Shown: positions 1 to 5,975 of the stretch, piece by piece | Layout: the number at the start of each line of letters is the position of its first letter | Numbering within the stretch: position 1 is the first letter of the stretch | Assembly (NCBI GenBank): GCA_938049125.1 | Contig: CALICR010000071.1 | Span: forward strand, 1-12,154 | DNA: 12,154 nucleotides | Direction of reading: 5' to 3' | Source: an uncultured Clostridia bacterium | GTDB lineage: Bacteria > Bacillota > Clostridia > Oscillospirales > Oscillospiraceae | The notes under the pieces: model-generated | The model's input: the letters and a program-made list of their open reading frames with translations, nothing else | Database searches by the model: none | What the model was told of the DNA's origin: nothing | Position numbers and translations under genes: made by a program

Positions 1-55
1 TTATTAGCCCAACGGATTTTGAGTCCGCCTCGTCTGCCAATTCCAACACACCGGC
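1..55 (-). tRNA. tRNA-Leu (anticodon CAA), 3' part outside window
   Basis: Read on the minus strand from 55, the sequence begins with an acceptor strand GCCGGTG followed by TG, a D-arm containing AATTGGCAGA typical of leucine tRNAs, and an anticodon stem GCGGA/TCCGT enclosing the loop CTCAAAA. This puts anticodon CAA at positions 34-36 and would decode the codon UUG. The long variable arm starts (TGGGCTAATAA) as expected for a class II tRNA, but the window ends before the T-arm and the 3' acceptor strand. The gene lies downstream of rex on the same strand, with its own promoter in the 70-bp gap. Identity is well supported; completeness cannot be judged. Confidence 0.9.
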
Positions 56-79
56 TTATCGGCTTCTGGGCCGTGTCTC

Positions 80-108
80 ATTATAGCGGATATCCGGCGG
101 TTTTGCAA
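80..108 (-). promoter_or_regulatory. sigma-A-type promoter for the tRNA-Leu
   Basis: On the minus strand a -35 TTGCAA (103-108) and a perfect -10 TATAAT (80-85) are separated by exactly 17 bases. The predicted start is about 18 bases before the mature tRNA 5' end, a usual arrangement for a tRNA gene. The tRNA is therefore probably transcribed independently of rex. This is inferred from the match to the consensus. Confidence 0.75.
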
Positions 109-125
109 GCGGGAATTTCGCCGGT

Positions 126-761
126 TTACAGCGTACCGATCTGGACGGAGAGGTGCTTGGAAAGCACGGCCAGGGATGTGGCCATGTTCTCATTCTGCAC
201 GAGGATGCCCACCGGGACGTCCAGGTGGACCGGGGCGAAGTTCCAGATGGCGAGGATGCCGCTGTCGATGAGCATGTTGCAGACCGCCTGGGCGTGCTCC
301 GCCGGGACCGTGATGATGCCCATCAGGATTTTATGCTCCACACAGAACTGGGGCAGGTCCTCCAGGGGGTAGATGCGCTTGCCGCTCTTGACCTTGCCGA
401 CGAGGTCTGGATTCACGTCGAAGGCCGCGACGATGTTCAGGCCGTACTCCGCAAAGCCCGTGTAGCCCATCAGCGCGCCGCCGAGACCGCCGGCGCCGAC
501 GATGACGGCGTCGTTGGTGTTGTCATAGCCGAGGAACTGCTCGATGTCGTCGATGAGGCCGATGCGGTTATAGCCGATCTTGGGACGGCCGCCGTCGGAG
601 ACCATGGCCAGATCCTTGCGCACCTGGACCTCGCCCAGATTCAGCGCCGTGGCCAGGGCCGTGGCGGAAATATTTGCAGGACCGTCCGTCTGCGCCTTCA
701 AATAGGACAGATAAACGGGCAGGCGCTTCAGCACAGACTTCGAAATCTCTTTTTGCTGCAA
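126..761 (-). CDS. rex: Redox-sensing transcriptional repressor Rex
   Basis: 211 residues, the normal length for Rex. The N-terminal winged helix (about 1-80) contains the recognition-helix segment EVQVRKDLA (44-52). It is followed by a Rossmann domain with the dinucleotide motif GAGGLG (89-94), an acidic residue D115 in AFDVNP where NAD(H) ribose is bound, and the family signature NFAPVHLDVP (174-183). Known Rex proteins are cytoplasmic dimers that repress fermentation and anaerobic respiration genes and release DNA when NADH/NAD+ rises. The start is TTG at 761: an AGGAG lies 10 bases upstream, no in-frame ATG fits better, and the protein then begins at the usual point (MQQKEISKSV). It lies 79 bp downstream of sigE on the same strand but has its own promoter. 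No convincing Rex operator is seen in front of it. Confidence 0.97.
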   Translation of the reverse strand: MQQKEISKSVLKRLPVYLSYLKAQTDGPANISATALATALNLGEVQVRKDLAMVSDGGRPKIGYNRIGLIDDIEQFLGYDNTNDAVIVGAGGLGGALMGYTGFAEYGLNIVAAFDVNPDLVGKVKSGKRIYPLEDLPQFCVEHKILMGIITVPAEHAQAVCNMLIDSGILAIWNFAPVHLDVPVGILVQNENMATSLAVLSKHLSVQIGTL

Positions 762-799
762 TGTGGTTCAACTCCTGTTGTTCGCATTTCTTCTGAGGT

Positions 800-828
800 A
801 TTGTATCACTTATTTTCAAGAAACACAA
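800..828 (-). promoter_or_regulatory. promoter for rex
   Basis: On the minus strand a -35 TTGTGT (823-828) and a -10 TACAAT (800-805) are separated by 17 bases in the 79-bp AT-rich gap between sigE and rex. The predicted start gives a leader of about 30 bases before the TTG start codon. The gap is markedly AT-richer than its surroundings. No hairpin terminator for sigE is seen, so read-through from spoIIGA-sigE into rex remains possible. Confidence 0.6.
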
Positions 829-840
829 CAATATTTTTCT

Positions 841-1551
841 TCAGCAGCAGATCTCCTTTCCGATCTCCCGGCGGAGGCGCTGCATGATCCGCTTTTCGAG
901 CCGTGAAATATAGGATTGGGAGATGCCCATGAGGTCCGCCACCTCCTTCTGGGTCCGCTCCCGCCGTCCGCCGAGACCGAAGCGCATGAAGACGATGCGC
1001 TTTTCCCGCTCCGGCAGCCGCCCCAGCGCGTCCCGCAGCACCTTGCGCTCCACATCCTCCTCCAGCGGGCGCATGACCGTGTCGCCCTCGGTGCCGAGGA
1101 TGTCCGAGAGCAGCAGCTCGTTGCCGTCCCAGTCCGTATTGATGGGCTCATCCAGGGAGACCTCCGCCTTCTGGTTCGAAATTTTCCGGAGGTGCATGAG
1201 GATCTCGTTCTCGATGCACCGGGAAGAATAGGTGGCGAGCTTGATGTTGCGGTCCGTGCGGAACGTCCCGATGGCCTTGATGAGGCCGATGGTGCCGATG
1301 GAGATGAGGTCCTCAATACCGACGCCCGTGTTCTCGAAGCGCCGGGCGATGTAGACCACAAGGCGGAGGTTCCGCTCGATGAGCCGCGCCTTGGCCGCTT
1401 CACAGCCCGCGGCCAGCTCCGCGAGCGCCGCGGCCTCCTCCTCCCGGGAGAGCGGCGGCGGCAGGACGTCGCTGCCCCCGATGTAATAGACCCGCTCCGG
1501 CCGCCCGGTCAGGCGGCGCAGCACCCATGCTTTCAGCCGTTCCAGAATCAT
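841..1551 (-). CDS. sigE: RNA polymerase sporulation sigma factor SigE (pro-sigma-E)
   Basis: 236 residues, against 239 in Bacillus subtilis, and colinear with it. The N-terminal pro-sequence (about 1-22, basic and hydrophobic) leads into VYYIGGSDVLPPPLS (21-35), the conserved region at which SpoIIGA removes the pro-peptide. Region 2 follows (about 58-125, with NLRLVVYIAR and the core-binding segment FENTGVGIEDLISIGTIGL, 73-91 region). A spacer holds DEPINTDWDGNELLLSD (134-150), and region 4 has the helix-turn-helix TQKEVADLMGISQSYISRLE (200-219). SigE directs mother-cell transcription after asymmetric division. The ATG at 1551 is preceded by AGGAGG at close spacing, located in the last codons of spoIIGA; the two genes are one base apart. 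The C-terminus ends in two cysteines, which looks lineage-specific. sigG, which often follows sigE in other Firmicutes, is absent here. Confidence 0.98.
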   Translation of the reverse strand: MILERLKAWVLRRLTGRPERVYYIGGSDVLPPPLSREEEAAALAELAAGCEAAKARLIERNLRLVVYIARRFENTGVGIEDLISIGTIGLIKAIGTFRTDRNIKLATYSSRCIENEILMHLRKISNQKAEVSLDEPINTDWDGNELLLSDILGTEGDTVMRPLEEDVERKVLRDALGRLPEREKRIVFMRFGLGGRRERTQKEVADLMGISQSYISRLEKRIMQRLRREIGKEICC

Positions 1552-1552
1552 A

Positions 1553-2380
1553 TTATCCTCCTGTCAGTCCGTGATAGCTTCCATCCTCCGACACCTCGCC
1601 GGGCGCAAAGGCCAAAATCCCGCCGCTGCGCCGCTCCCGGCCCACCAGCAGCTCCTGGCACCGGACGCCAAGCAGCAGCCCGCGCTCCGTCCCAACGGTG
1701 CAGAAGGGGATGAGCCGGGGCTGCAGCTCCGGCCGCGTCCGTGCCAGGGCGGGCAGCGTCTCCGCCGGACGGCGGAGCGCCTCCGGCCCGAGGTCCAGCA
1801 GCTGCGCCGCCACCCCGGCATCCGCCAGCAGCACGGGCCGCCCCGTCAGCGGGTCCCGCAGAAAGCTGCCCGTGTCCGCGAGGCTGCGGAAGCTGACGGT
1901 CCGGCCCGCCGCCGTGGCCTGGGTCCGCAGCAGGAGCCGCTTTCTCTCCCGGACCGCCCCGCTGAGGGCGGCGCAGGCCCCGTAGAGCAGCGCTGCCGAC
2001 ACGGCAAGGCTCCGCCAGGACACGGGCAGCAGTACCCCGCCCCGGAACAGCACCGCGCCCCAGGCGAACAGCTCCGCCAGCGCCGCCTGGACCCCGCAGA
2101 GCGCCAGGGACAGGCCGAGGAACAGCACCCCCTGCCGCATCGCGTCGAGCGAGACGCCATAGGCGCAGGCCGTCAGCAGCACAAGCCCCAGCGTCCGCCC
2201 CGGCAGACCGGACAGCGCCGGGACCGGCAGCAGGGCCAGCAGCGCCAGCGCTCCGCCCAGCACCGCCGCCAGGAGCAGCCGCCGCCGGAGAGGCCGCCCC
2301 AGCAGCCGCGCCGCCCCGGCCAGCAGCCCGAGGTCCAGCCCCGCATTCAGGAGGAACACGCCCTCCGCCCAGACCGTCAT
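1553..2380 (-). CDS. spoIIGA: Sigma-E processing peptidase SpoIIGA
   Basis: 275 residues, somewhat shorter than the B. subtilis protein (about 309). The N-terminal half is a membrane domain with about five hydrophobic segments between residues 1 and 140, opening with VFLLNAGLDLGLL, which matches the family start. The C-terminal cytoplasmic half carries the aspartic-protease motif LADTGSFLRDPLTGRPV (167-183), with catalytic Asp at 169, and the conserved block RLIPFCTVGTERGLLLG (222-238). The known role is membrane-bound maturation of pro-sigma-E at the septum, activated by forespore SpoIIR. The gene is directly followed by its substrate gene sigE. The start ATG at 2380 has a GGGGGAGGCGAGG purine run upstream. 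The extreme Ala/Leu/Arg richness reflects the high GC content and weakens similarity outside the motifs. Confidence 0.94.
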   Translation of the reverse strand: MTVWAEGVFLLNAGLDLGLLAGAARLLGRPLRRRLLLAAVLGGALALLALLPVPALSGLPGRTLGLVLLTACAYGVSLDAMRQGVLFLGLSLALCGVQAALAELFAWGAVLFRGGVLLPVSWRSLAVSAALLYGACAALSGAVRERKRLLLRTQATAAGRTVSFRSLADTGSFLRDPLTGRPVLLADAGVAAQLLDLGPEALRRPAETLPALARTRPELQPRLIPFCTVGTERGLLLGVRCQELLVGRERRSGGILAFAPGEVSEDGSYHGLTGG

Positions 2381-2409
2381 CGCCTCGCCTCCCCCGTTGT
2401 CCTGGGCCT

Positions 2410-2444
2410 ATCCTAGCCTGTACGCGCCAAAAAACCGGTCGCAA
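2410..2444 (-). promoter_or_regulatory. possible spoIIGA promoter with long spacer
   Basis: Only about 50 bases separate the terminator T-tract of the upstream gene from the spoIIGA start. A -10-like TAGGAT (2410-2415) is the best hexamer there. The best -35-like TTGCGA (2439-2444) lies 23 bases upstream, inside the terminator stem. In B. subtilis the spoIIG promoter is known for an over-long (22-bp) spacer and activation by Spo0A-P, so a long spacer is not disqualifying. No clear 0A box is visible, so this is tentative. Confidence 0.3.
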
Positions 2445-2468
2445 TCCTGAATCGGATCGCGGCCGGTT
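2429..2468 (-). terminator. Rho-independent terminator of the DUF951 gene
   Basis: A 15-bp inverted repeat (arms 2433-2447 and 2454-2468, both starting AACCGG on their own strand) has only two G-U-type differences and a 6-base loop. On the minus strand it is followed by TTTTTT. The orientation fits termination after the gene at 2569-2751 and insulation of spoIIGA-sigE from it. The 100 bases between 2469 and 2568 are GC-rich, contain smaller imperfect repeats, and show no gene. Confidence 0.87.
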
Positions 2469-2568
2469 CTCGTGCCGGTGCGCGGCGAGCCGGGCGGATT
2501 CGCGCCGCCGCGCCGTGCTTCCCCGCCCTTTGCTGGGGCAGGACCTTGGTTTTCCGGGAAACTTGCGG

Positions 2569-2751
2569 TCATTCGTCCCGCACGATTTTTTTGATGCTCT
2601 TCTCCGCCTTGCTCCGCGGCAGCAGCACCTCGTGTCCGCAGCCGCAGCAGCGAAGCCGGAAGTCCATGCCGGTGCGCAGCACCAGCCAGCGGTCGCTGCC
2701 GCAGGGGTGCGGCTTCTTCATAACCAGGATATCCTGCAACCGAACGTCCAT
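2569..2751 (-). CDS. DUF951 family small Cys-containing protein
   Basis: 60 residues beginning MDVRLQDILVMKKPHPCGS, which is the characteristic N-terminus of the DUF951 family, common in Firmicutes (about 60-70 residues). Conserved features include KKPHPCGSDRW (12-22), a small cysteine cluster CCGC (35-38) and LLPRSKAEKSIKK (43-55). C17 together with C35, C36 and C38 could bind a metal or be redox-active, but no function is established. The ATG at 2751 has GGAGG five bases upstream and matches the family start. The frame stays open upstream to an ATG at 2838, but those 29 residues are not part of the family. A strong terminator follows the gene. Confidence 0.92.
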   Translation of the reverse strand: MDVRLQDILVMKKPHPCGSDRWLVLRTGMDFRLRCCGCGHEVLLPRSKAEKSIKKIVRDE

Positions 2752-2813
2752 ACGCTCCTCCGCATATTCCGCCCGCATCCGGGCATACTCCCCAAAGAAA
2801 GGGGGCTTTTTGC

Positions 2814-3095
2814 ATGACCTATACGCTTTCCGCTTCATTTTCCGACCGGAGCGCCGCCCGGGAAGCCTTTTCCCTGCTCCGCTCCGGCGGCTGCCGGGCC
2901 GCGCTGAACGCCCAGCGTCCCGCGGCGCCGCCTGTCCCCGGTCTCTGCCCGGGCAACGGCCTGCCCGGGGCCATGGAAAATTCCGTGATGGTCCCGGACC
3001 CGCACCGCGCCGTCGTCACAGTGCTTGTGACGCCGGGGAACCAGCACTATGTCCAGGAGACGCTCCGCCGCTGCGGCGGCACGCCCATCCTCTAG
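2814..3095 (+). CDS. Small conserved-looking protein of unknown function
   Basis: 93 residues. The pattern is an N-terminal strand (YTLSASF), a helix (SAAREAFSLLRSGG, 13-26), a linker rich in Pro and Gly with GNGLPGAMENSVMV (47-60), a strand RAVVTVLVTP (65-74) and a final helix QHYVQETLRRCGG (77-89). This order suggests a small ferredoxin-like alpha/beta fold of the kind seen in short stress or regulatory domains. I cannot name a family. The ATG at 2814 is preceded by AAAGGGGG eight bases upstream. The stop overlaps the rarA stop on the other strand, a tight convergent arrangement typical of true neighbours. It lies divergent from the DUF951 gene, and no clear promoter is visible in the 62-bp gap. 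Confidence 0.62.
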   Translation: MTYTLSASFSDRSAAREAFSLLRSGGCRAALNAQRPAAPPVPGLCPGNGLPGAMENSVMVPDPHRAVVTVLVTPGNQHYVQETLRRCGGTPIL

Positions 3096-4360
3096 TCCGC
3101 GGGCTGCTTGATGGCGTCCCAGTAGCGCTTCGCGGCCTGCTCCGTCTTGTTGTCGCCGTAGGCGTAGTAATGCCGGTCCTTCAGCTCGTCGGGCAGGTAC
3201 TGCTGCCGCACCCAGTGGCCCGGGAAATTATGAGGATAACGGTAACCCTGCTCTCGTTCAAAGCCCGTGCCGTCGGCGTGGACGTTCTGCATTTCCCGGG
3301 GAATGAGGCCCGTGACACCGGCCCGGACGTCCGCCGCCGCCGCGTCGATGGCCATCACGACGGAGTTGGACTTCGGCGCGGTGGCCAGCAGGATGCAGGC
3401 TTCGGCCAGGGGCAGCCGCGCCTCAGGCATCCCCAGCTGGAGCGCCGTGTCCACGCAGGCCTTGACGATGGGCATGGCCTGGGGATAGGCGAGACCGATA
3501 TCCTCGCTGGCGGAGCAGAGAATGCGGCGGCACGCGCCGCTGAGGTCCCCGGCCTCCAGCAGCCGGGCCAGGTAGTGCAGCGCCGCATCCGGGTCCGAGC
3601 CGCGGAGGGACTTCATCAGCGCCGAGACCACATCAAAGTGCTGATCCCCCTCCCGGTCATAACGCATGGAGGACTTCTGAGCCACGGCCTCGGCGTCCTC
3701 CATGGTGAGGCGGATGACGCCGTTTTCTATCCGGGAGGCGGCGAACAGCAGCTCTACGGTGTTGGCCACCTTCCGGAGGTCGCCGCCGCAGCTGCGGGCG
3801 ATGCTCCGGAGCACGCCCGGCTCCGGCTCGGGCCGGAGCTGCGTCTTCTCCGCCATGTAGCGCACGGCCCGCTCCGCCGCCCGCTCCGCCGCCTCCGGGG
3901 TAATGGGCTTGAACTCGAAGACCGTGGACCGGCTCAGGATCGCATTATAAATGTAGAAATAGGGATTCTCCGTCGTGGAGGCGATGAGGGTGATCTTTCC
4001 GTTCTCGATGTGCTCCAGCAGGGACTGCTGCTGCCGCTTGTTGAAATACTGGATCTCGTCCAGGTAGAGCAGCACGCCGTCCGGGGCCAGGAACGTGTCG
4101 AGCTGGGACACGATCTCCTTGATGTCGCCGGAGGACGCCGTGGTGGCGTTGAGGCGGCACAGCTTCCGGTGGGTCCGCTTGGCGATGATGTTCGCCACGG
4201 TGGTCTTGCCCACGCCGGAGGGGCCGTAGAAAATCATATTCGGGATATTGCCGGACTCGATGATCCGGCGCAGCAGCGCGCCCTTGCCCAGGATGTGCTC
4301 CTGGCCGAAGACGTCGTCCAGGCATTCCGGACGCAGCTCGTCCGCCAGCGGTCGGTACAT
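3092..4360 (-). CDS. rarA: Replication-associated recombination protein RarA (MgsA/YcaJ family AAA+ ATPase)
   Basis: 422 residues, the usual RarA length. The start PLADELRPECLDDVFGQEHILG (5-25 region) is the family opening. Walker A is GPSGVGKTT (46-54), Walker B is LLYLDEIQ (97-104), and the sensor region is STTENPYF. The C-terminal half has the MgsA helical and tetramerisation domain, with SEDIGLAYPQA and the LIPREMQN and YRYPHNFPGHW segments. RarA is a clamp-loader-like ATPase acting at stalled replication forks with single-strand binding protein. The ATG at 4360 has AAGGAGG upstream and a near-consensus promoter. The gene is divergent from nth, so two DNA maintenance genes share one control region, and it is convergent with the small gene at 2814-3095. 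Confidence 0.97.
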   Translation of the reverse strand: MYRPLADELRPECLDDVFGQEHILGKGALLRRIIESGNIPNMIFYGPSGVGKTTVANIIAKRTHRKLCRLNATTASSGDIKEIVSQLDTFLAPDGVLLYLDEIQYFNKRQQQSLLEHIENGKITLIASTTENPYFYIYNAILSRSTVFEFKPITPEAAERAAERAVRYMAEKTQLRPEPEPGVLRSIARSCGGDLRKVANTVELLFAASRIENGVIRLTMEDAEAVAQKSSMRYDREGDQHFDVVSALMKSLRGSDPDAALHYLARLLEAGDLSGACRRILCSASEDIGLAYPQAMPIVKACVDTALQLGMPEARLPLAEACILLATAPKSNSVVMAIDAAAADVRAGVTGLIPREMQNVHADGTGFEREQGYRYPHNFPGHWVRQQYLPDELKDRHYYAYGDNKTEQAAKRYWDAIKQPAD

Positions 4361-4395
4361 ACCGCCTCGCCTCCTTTTTCCTTCACATTGCCTCT

Positions 4396-4424
4396 ATTAT
4401 ACCGCCTGCGGCCCGATGCTGCAA
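4396..4424 (-). promoter_or_regulatory. promoter for rarA
   Basis: On the minus strand -35 TTGCAG (4419-4424) and a perfect -10 TATAAT (4396-4401) are 17 bases apart. The leader before the ATG at 4360 is about 30 bases and holds AAGGAGG. Confidence 0.82.
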
Positions 4425-4440
4425 GGCGGTTTTTCCCGGC

Positions 4441-4469
4441 TTTTCAACGGGCGCTTTTTGTGCTATACT
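4441..4469 (+). promoter_or_regulatory. promoter for nth
   Basis: An extended -10, TGCTATACT (4461-4469), is preceded at 17 bases by a weak -35 TTTTCA (4441-4446). The predicted start leaves a short leader with an excellent AAAGGAGG (4476-4483) seven bases before the nth ATG. It lies back to back with the rarA promoter. Confidence 0.68.
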
Positions 4470-4490
4470 GGGGCAAAAGGAGGAATTCCC

Positions 4491-5123
4491 ATGGATACTG
4501 CCCAGCGCGTCGCGGGCGTCGTCGCCGCCCTCAAGGCCGCCTACCCCAAGGCCCTCTGCGCCCTGCACTACGATAAGGATTATGAGCTGATGATCTCCGT
4601 GCGGCTCTCGGCTCAGTGTACCGACGCCCGGGTCAACCTGGTGACGCCTGCCCTCTTTGCCCGCTTCCCCACCCTCGACGCCTTCGCCGGGGCCGACGTC
4701 GCCGAGGTGGAGGACTACGTCCGCTCCTGCGGCTTCTACCGCCACAAAGCCCAGGACATTGTCCTCGCCTGCCGGATGCTCCGGGACGAGTATGGCGGCC
4801 GGGTCCCGGACTCCATGGAGGCCCTGCTGCGCCTGCCCGGCGTGGGGCGCAAGACGGCGAATCTCCTGCTGGGCGACCTCTACGGGCGGCCCGCCGTGGT
4901 CTGCGACACCCACTGCATCCGCATCTGCGGCCGTCTGGGCCTGACCACAGGCAAGGACCCCGCCAAGGTGGAGCAGCAGCTCTGGAAAATTTTACCTCCC
5001 GAGGAGAGCTCCGACTTCTGCCACCGTCTCGTGCTCCATGGCCGCGCCGTCTGCGACGCCCGGAAGCCGGACTGCGGGCGCTGCACCCTCGCCCCCTTCT
5101 GCAAGACCTTCACCGGCGAATGA
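4491..5123 (+). CDS. nth: Endonuclease III (DNA glycosylase/AP lyase)
   Basis: 210 residues, matching the usual length of about 211. It contains LSAQCTDARVN (39-49), the helix-hairpin-helix LPGVGRKTAN (115-124) with the catalytic Lys121, and VCDTHCIRICGRLG (137-150) with the catalytic Asp139. The C-terminal four-iron cluster motif is C188-x6-C195-x2-C198-x5-C204. The enzyme removes oxidised pyrimidines and cleaves the abasic site in base excision repair. The frame is open upstream to 4248, but the ATG at 4491 has the AAAGGAGG site and the correct family N-terminus, and the upstream part would run into rarA and its promoter. A hairpin follows directly after the stop. Confidence 0.97.
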   Translation: MDTAQRVAGVVAALKAAYPKALCALHYDKDYELMISVRLSAQCTDARVNLVTPALFARFPTLDAFAGADVAEVEDYVRSCGFYRHKAQDIVLACRMLRDEYGGRVPDSMEALLRLPGVGRKTANLLLGDLYGRPAVVCDTHCIRICGRLGLTTGKDPAKVEQQLWKILPPEESSDFCHRLVLHGRAVCDARKPDCGRCTLAPFCKTFTGE

Positions 5124-5161
5124 AAAAAACTGCGCCCCCGGACCGTTTTGTCCGGGGGCGC
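5124..5161. terminator. Rho-independent terminator between nth and the ABC permease gene
   Basis: A perfect 12-bp GC-rich stem (5132-5143 with 5150-5161) closes a 6-base loop (CGTTTT). On the minus strand it is followed by CA and then seven Ts, a strong terminator for the permease operon, which ends at 5169. On the plus strand the tail (TTCGCGCTTATT) is poor, so it may serve nth only weakly. It sits in the 45-bp convergent gap. Confidence 0.9.
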
Positions 5162-5168
5162 TTCGCGC

Positions 5169-5975
5169 TTATTCGAGGTTCAGCCTCTTCCGGAGGATCC
5201 ATTCCGCCGGGAAGTAGAAGATGGCGGTCTCGACGAGCTGCGTCACGATAACGCTGCCAAAGACTGCCCACAGGAGCCGAGAGCGGGTCATGCTCTCCAG
5301 CGCCGGACTGCTCAGCGCGCCGAAGAAGTTGTTGGCAAGTGACGTGATGCCCAGCGTGCTCAGCACCACAGAGATGCCCACGAAGGCCAGCACGGACCAG
5401 GCCGCACGGTGCTTGTTCGCCAGCTGGCCCAAGGCCATGGCGAGGTAGGCCTGCATGATGAAGGCAATGGCGGATACGAAGCTCGACACCAACCCAAGCA
5501 GAATGAACTGTGCTCCGAGGCTCGTGATTTCCCGGTACTCCGGCAGATTGCGCGCAATCTCCGTAATGTCACGGCTCAGCTCCCGGATCACGTCGCTGTT
5601 CAGCACCATCAGGAAGACGGAGAGGACGCAGACGAGGCTTGTGGCAAACACGAGGATGGCGGCGCTGAGGCACTTGGCCCAGATGAGCTGGCTCGTCTTC
5701 ACCGGCAGGGTAAACATGAGGTAGCCCTCGTCCTTCAGCAGACCGTTGTAAAAGCGCTGGATCATGAACACGAAGGCCACCACGGCGATGGCCATGATGC
5801 CGATGACGTAGATGACCATCAGCAGCGTGGCGGGCACACCGTGCAGGGCCCTGGCAAAGTTCCCGGCCTGGAGCGTAAAGCGGTTCAGGAACGCCACCAC
5901 CAGCAGCACGCCCCACAGGGGCAGGAACGTGCGCAGCATGGAGCGCAGCTCATATTTCATCAGTTTCCCTGTCAT
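5169..5975 (-). CDS. ABC-2-like transporter permease subunit
   Basis: 268 residues with about six hydrophobic segments (roughly 15-31, 50-73, 98-124, 155-183, 190-212 and 234-255). Between the second and third lies RFYNGLLKDEGYLMFTLPV (74-92), a segment typical of Firmicutes ABC-2-type permeases paired with YtrB-like ATPases. It overlaps the ATPase gene by 4 bp (start ATG at 5975), so the two are translationally coupled and are expected to form one transporter. The substrate cannot be read from sequence. Related systems are linked to cell-envelope stress, peptide antibiotics or small-molecule export, but that is only inference. The operon ends in the hairpin at 5124-5161. Confidence 0.87.
   Translation of the reverse strand: MTGKLMKYELRSMLRTFLPLWGVLLVVAFLNRFTLQAGNFARALHGVPATLLMVIYVIGIMAIAVVAFVFMIQRFYNGLLKDEGYLMFTLPVKTSQLIWAKCLSAAILVFATSLVCVLSVFLMVLNSDVIRELSRDITEIARNLPEYREITSLGAQFILLGLVSSFVSAIAFIMQAYLAMALGQLANKHRAAWSVLAFVGISVVLSTLGITSLANNFFGALSSPALESMTRSRLLWAVFGSVIVTQLVETAIFYFPAEWILRKRLNLE

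Noticed and set aside
799..830. Possible Rex operator before rex (TTGT and ACAA half-sites)
   Set aside because: The half-sites are about 28 bp end to end, not the roughly 18-bp arrangement of a Rex site, and the inner bases do not match. They are explained by the promoter hexamers.
1548..2444. 298-codon minus-strand frame over spoIIGA
   Set aside because: It overlaps spoIIGA in another frame and gives a low-complexity Gly/Ala/Arg protein, while the spoIIGA frame has the protease motif and family N-terminus.
2541..2581. Possible Spo0A box upstream of spoIIGA (GACGAAT on the minus strand)
   Set aside because: It has mismatches to TGTCGAA, lies far upstream beyond a terminator, and has no second box.
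2752..2838. Longer start for the DUF951 gene at 2838
   Set aside because: The 29 extra residues are not part of the family, and the ATG at 2751 has a good GGAGG site and the exact family N-terminus.
4248..4490. Longer start for nth at 4248
   Set aside because: It would overlap the 5' end of rarA and both promoters. The ATG at 4491 has AAAGGAGG at ideal spacing and the correct family start.
2546..4576. 676-codon open frame on the plus strand
   Set aside because: It lies antisense to rarA and part of the DUF951 gene and runs through the rarA promoter. Its product is Arg/Gly/Val-rich with no recognisable domain, as expected for an antisense frame in high-GC DNA.
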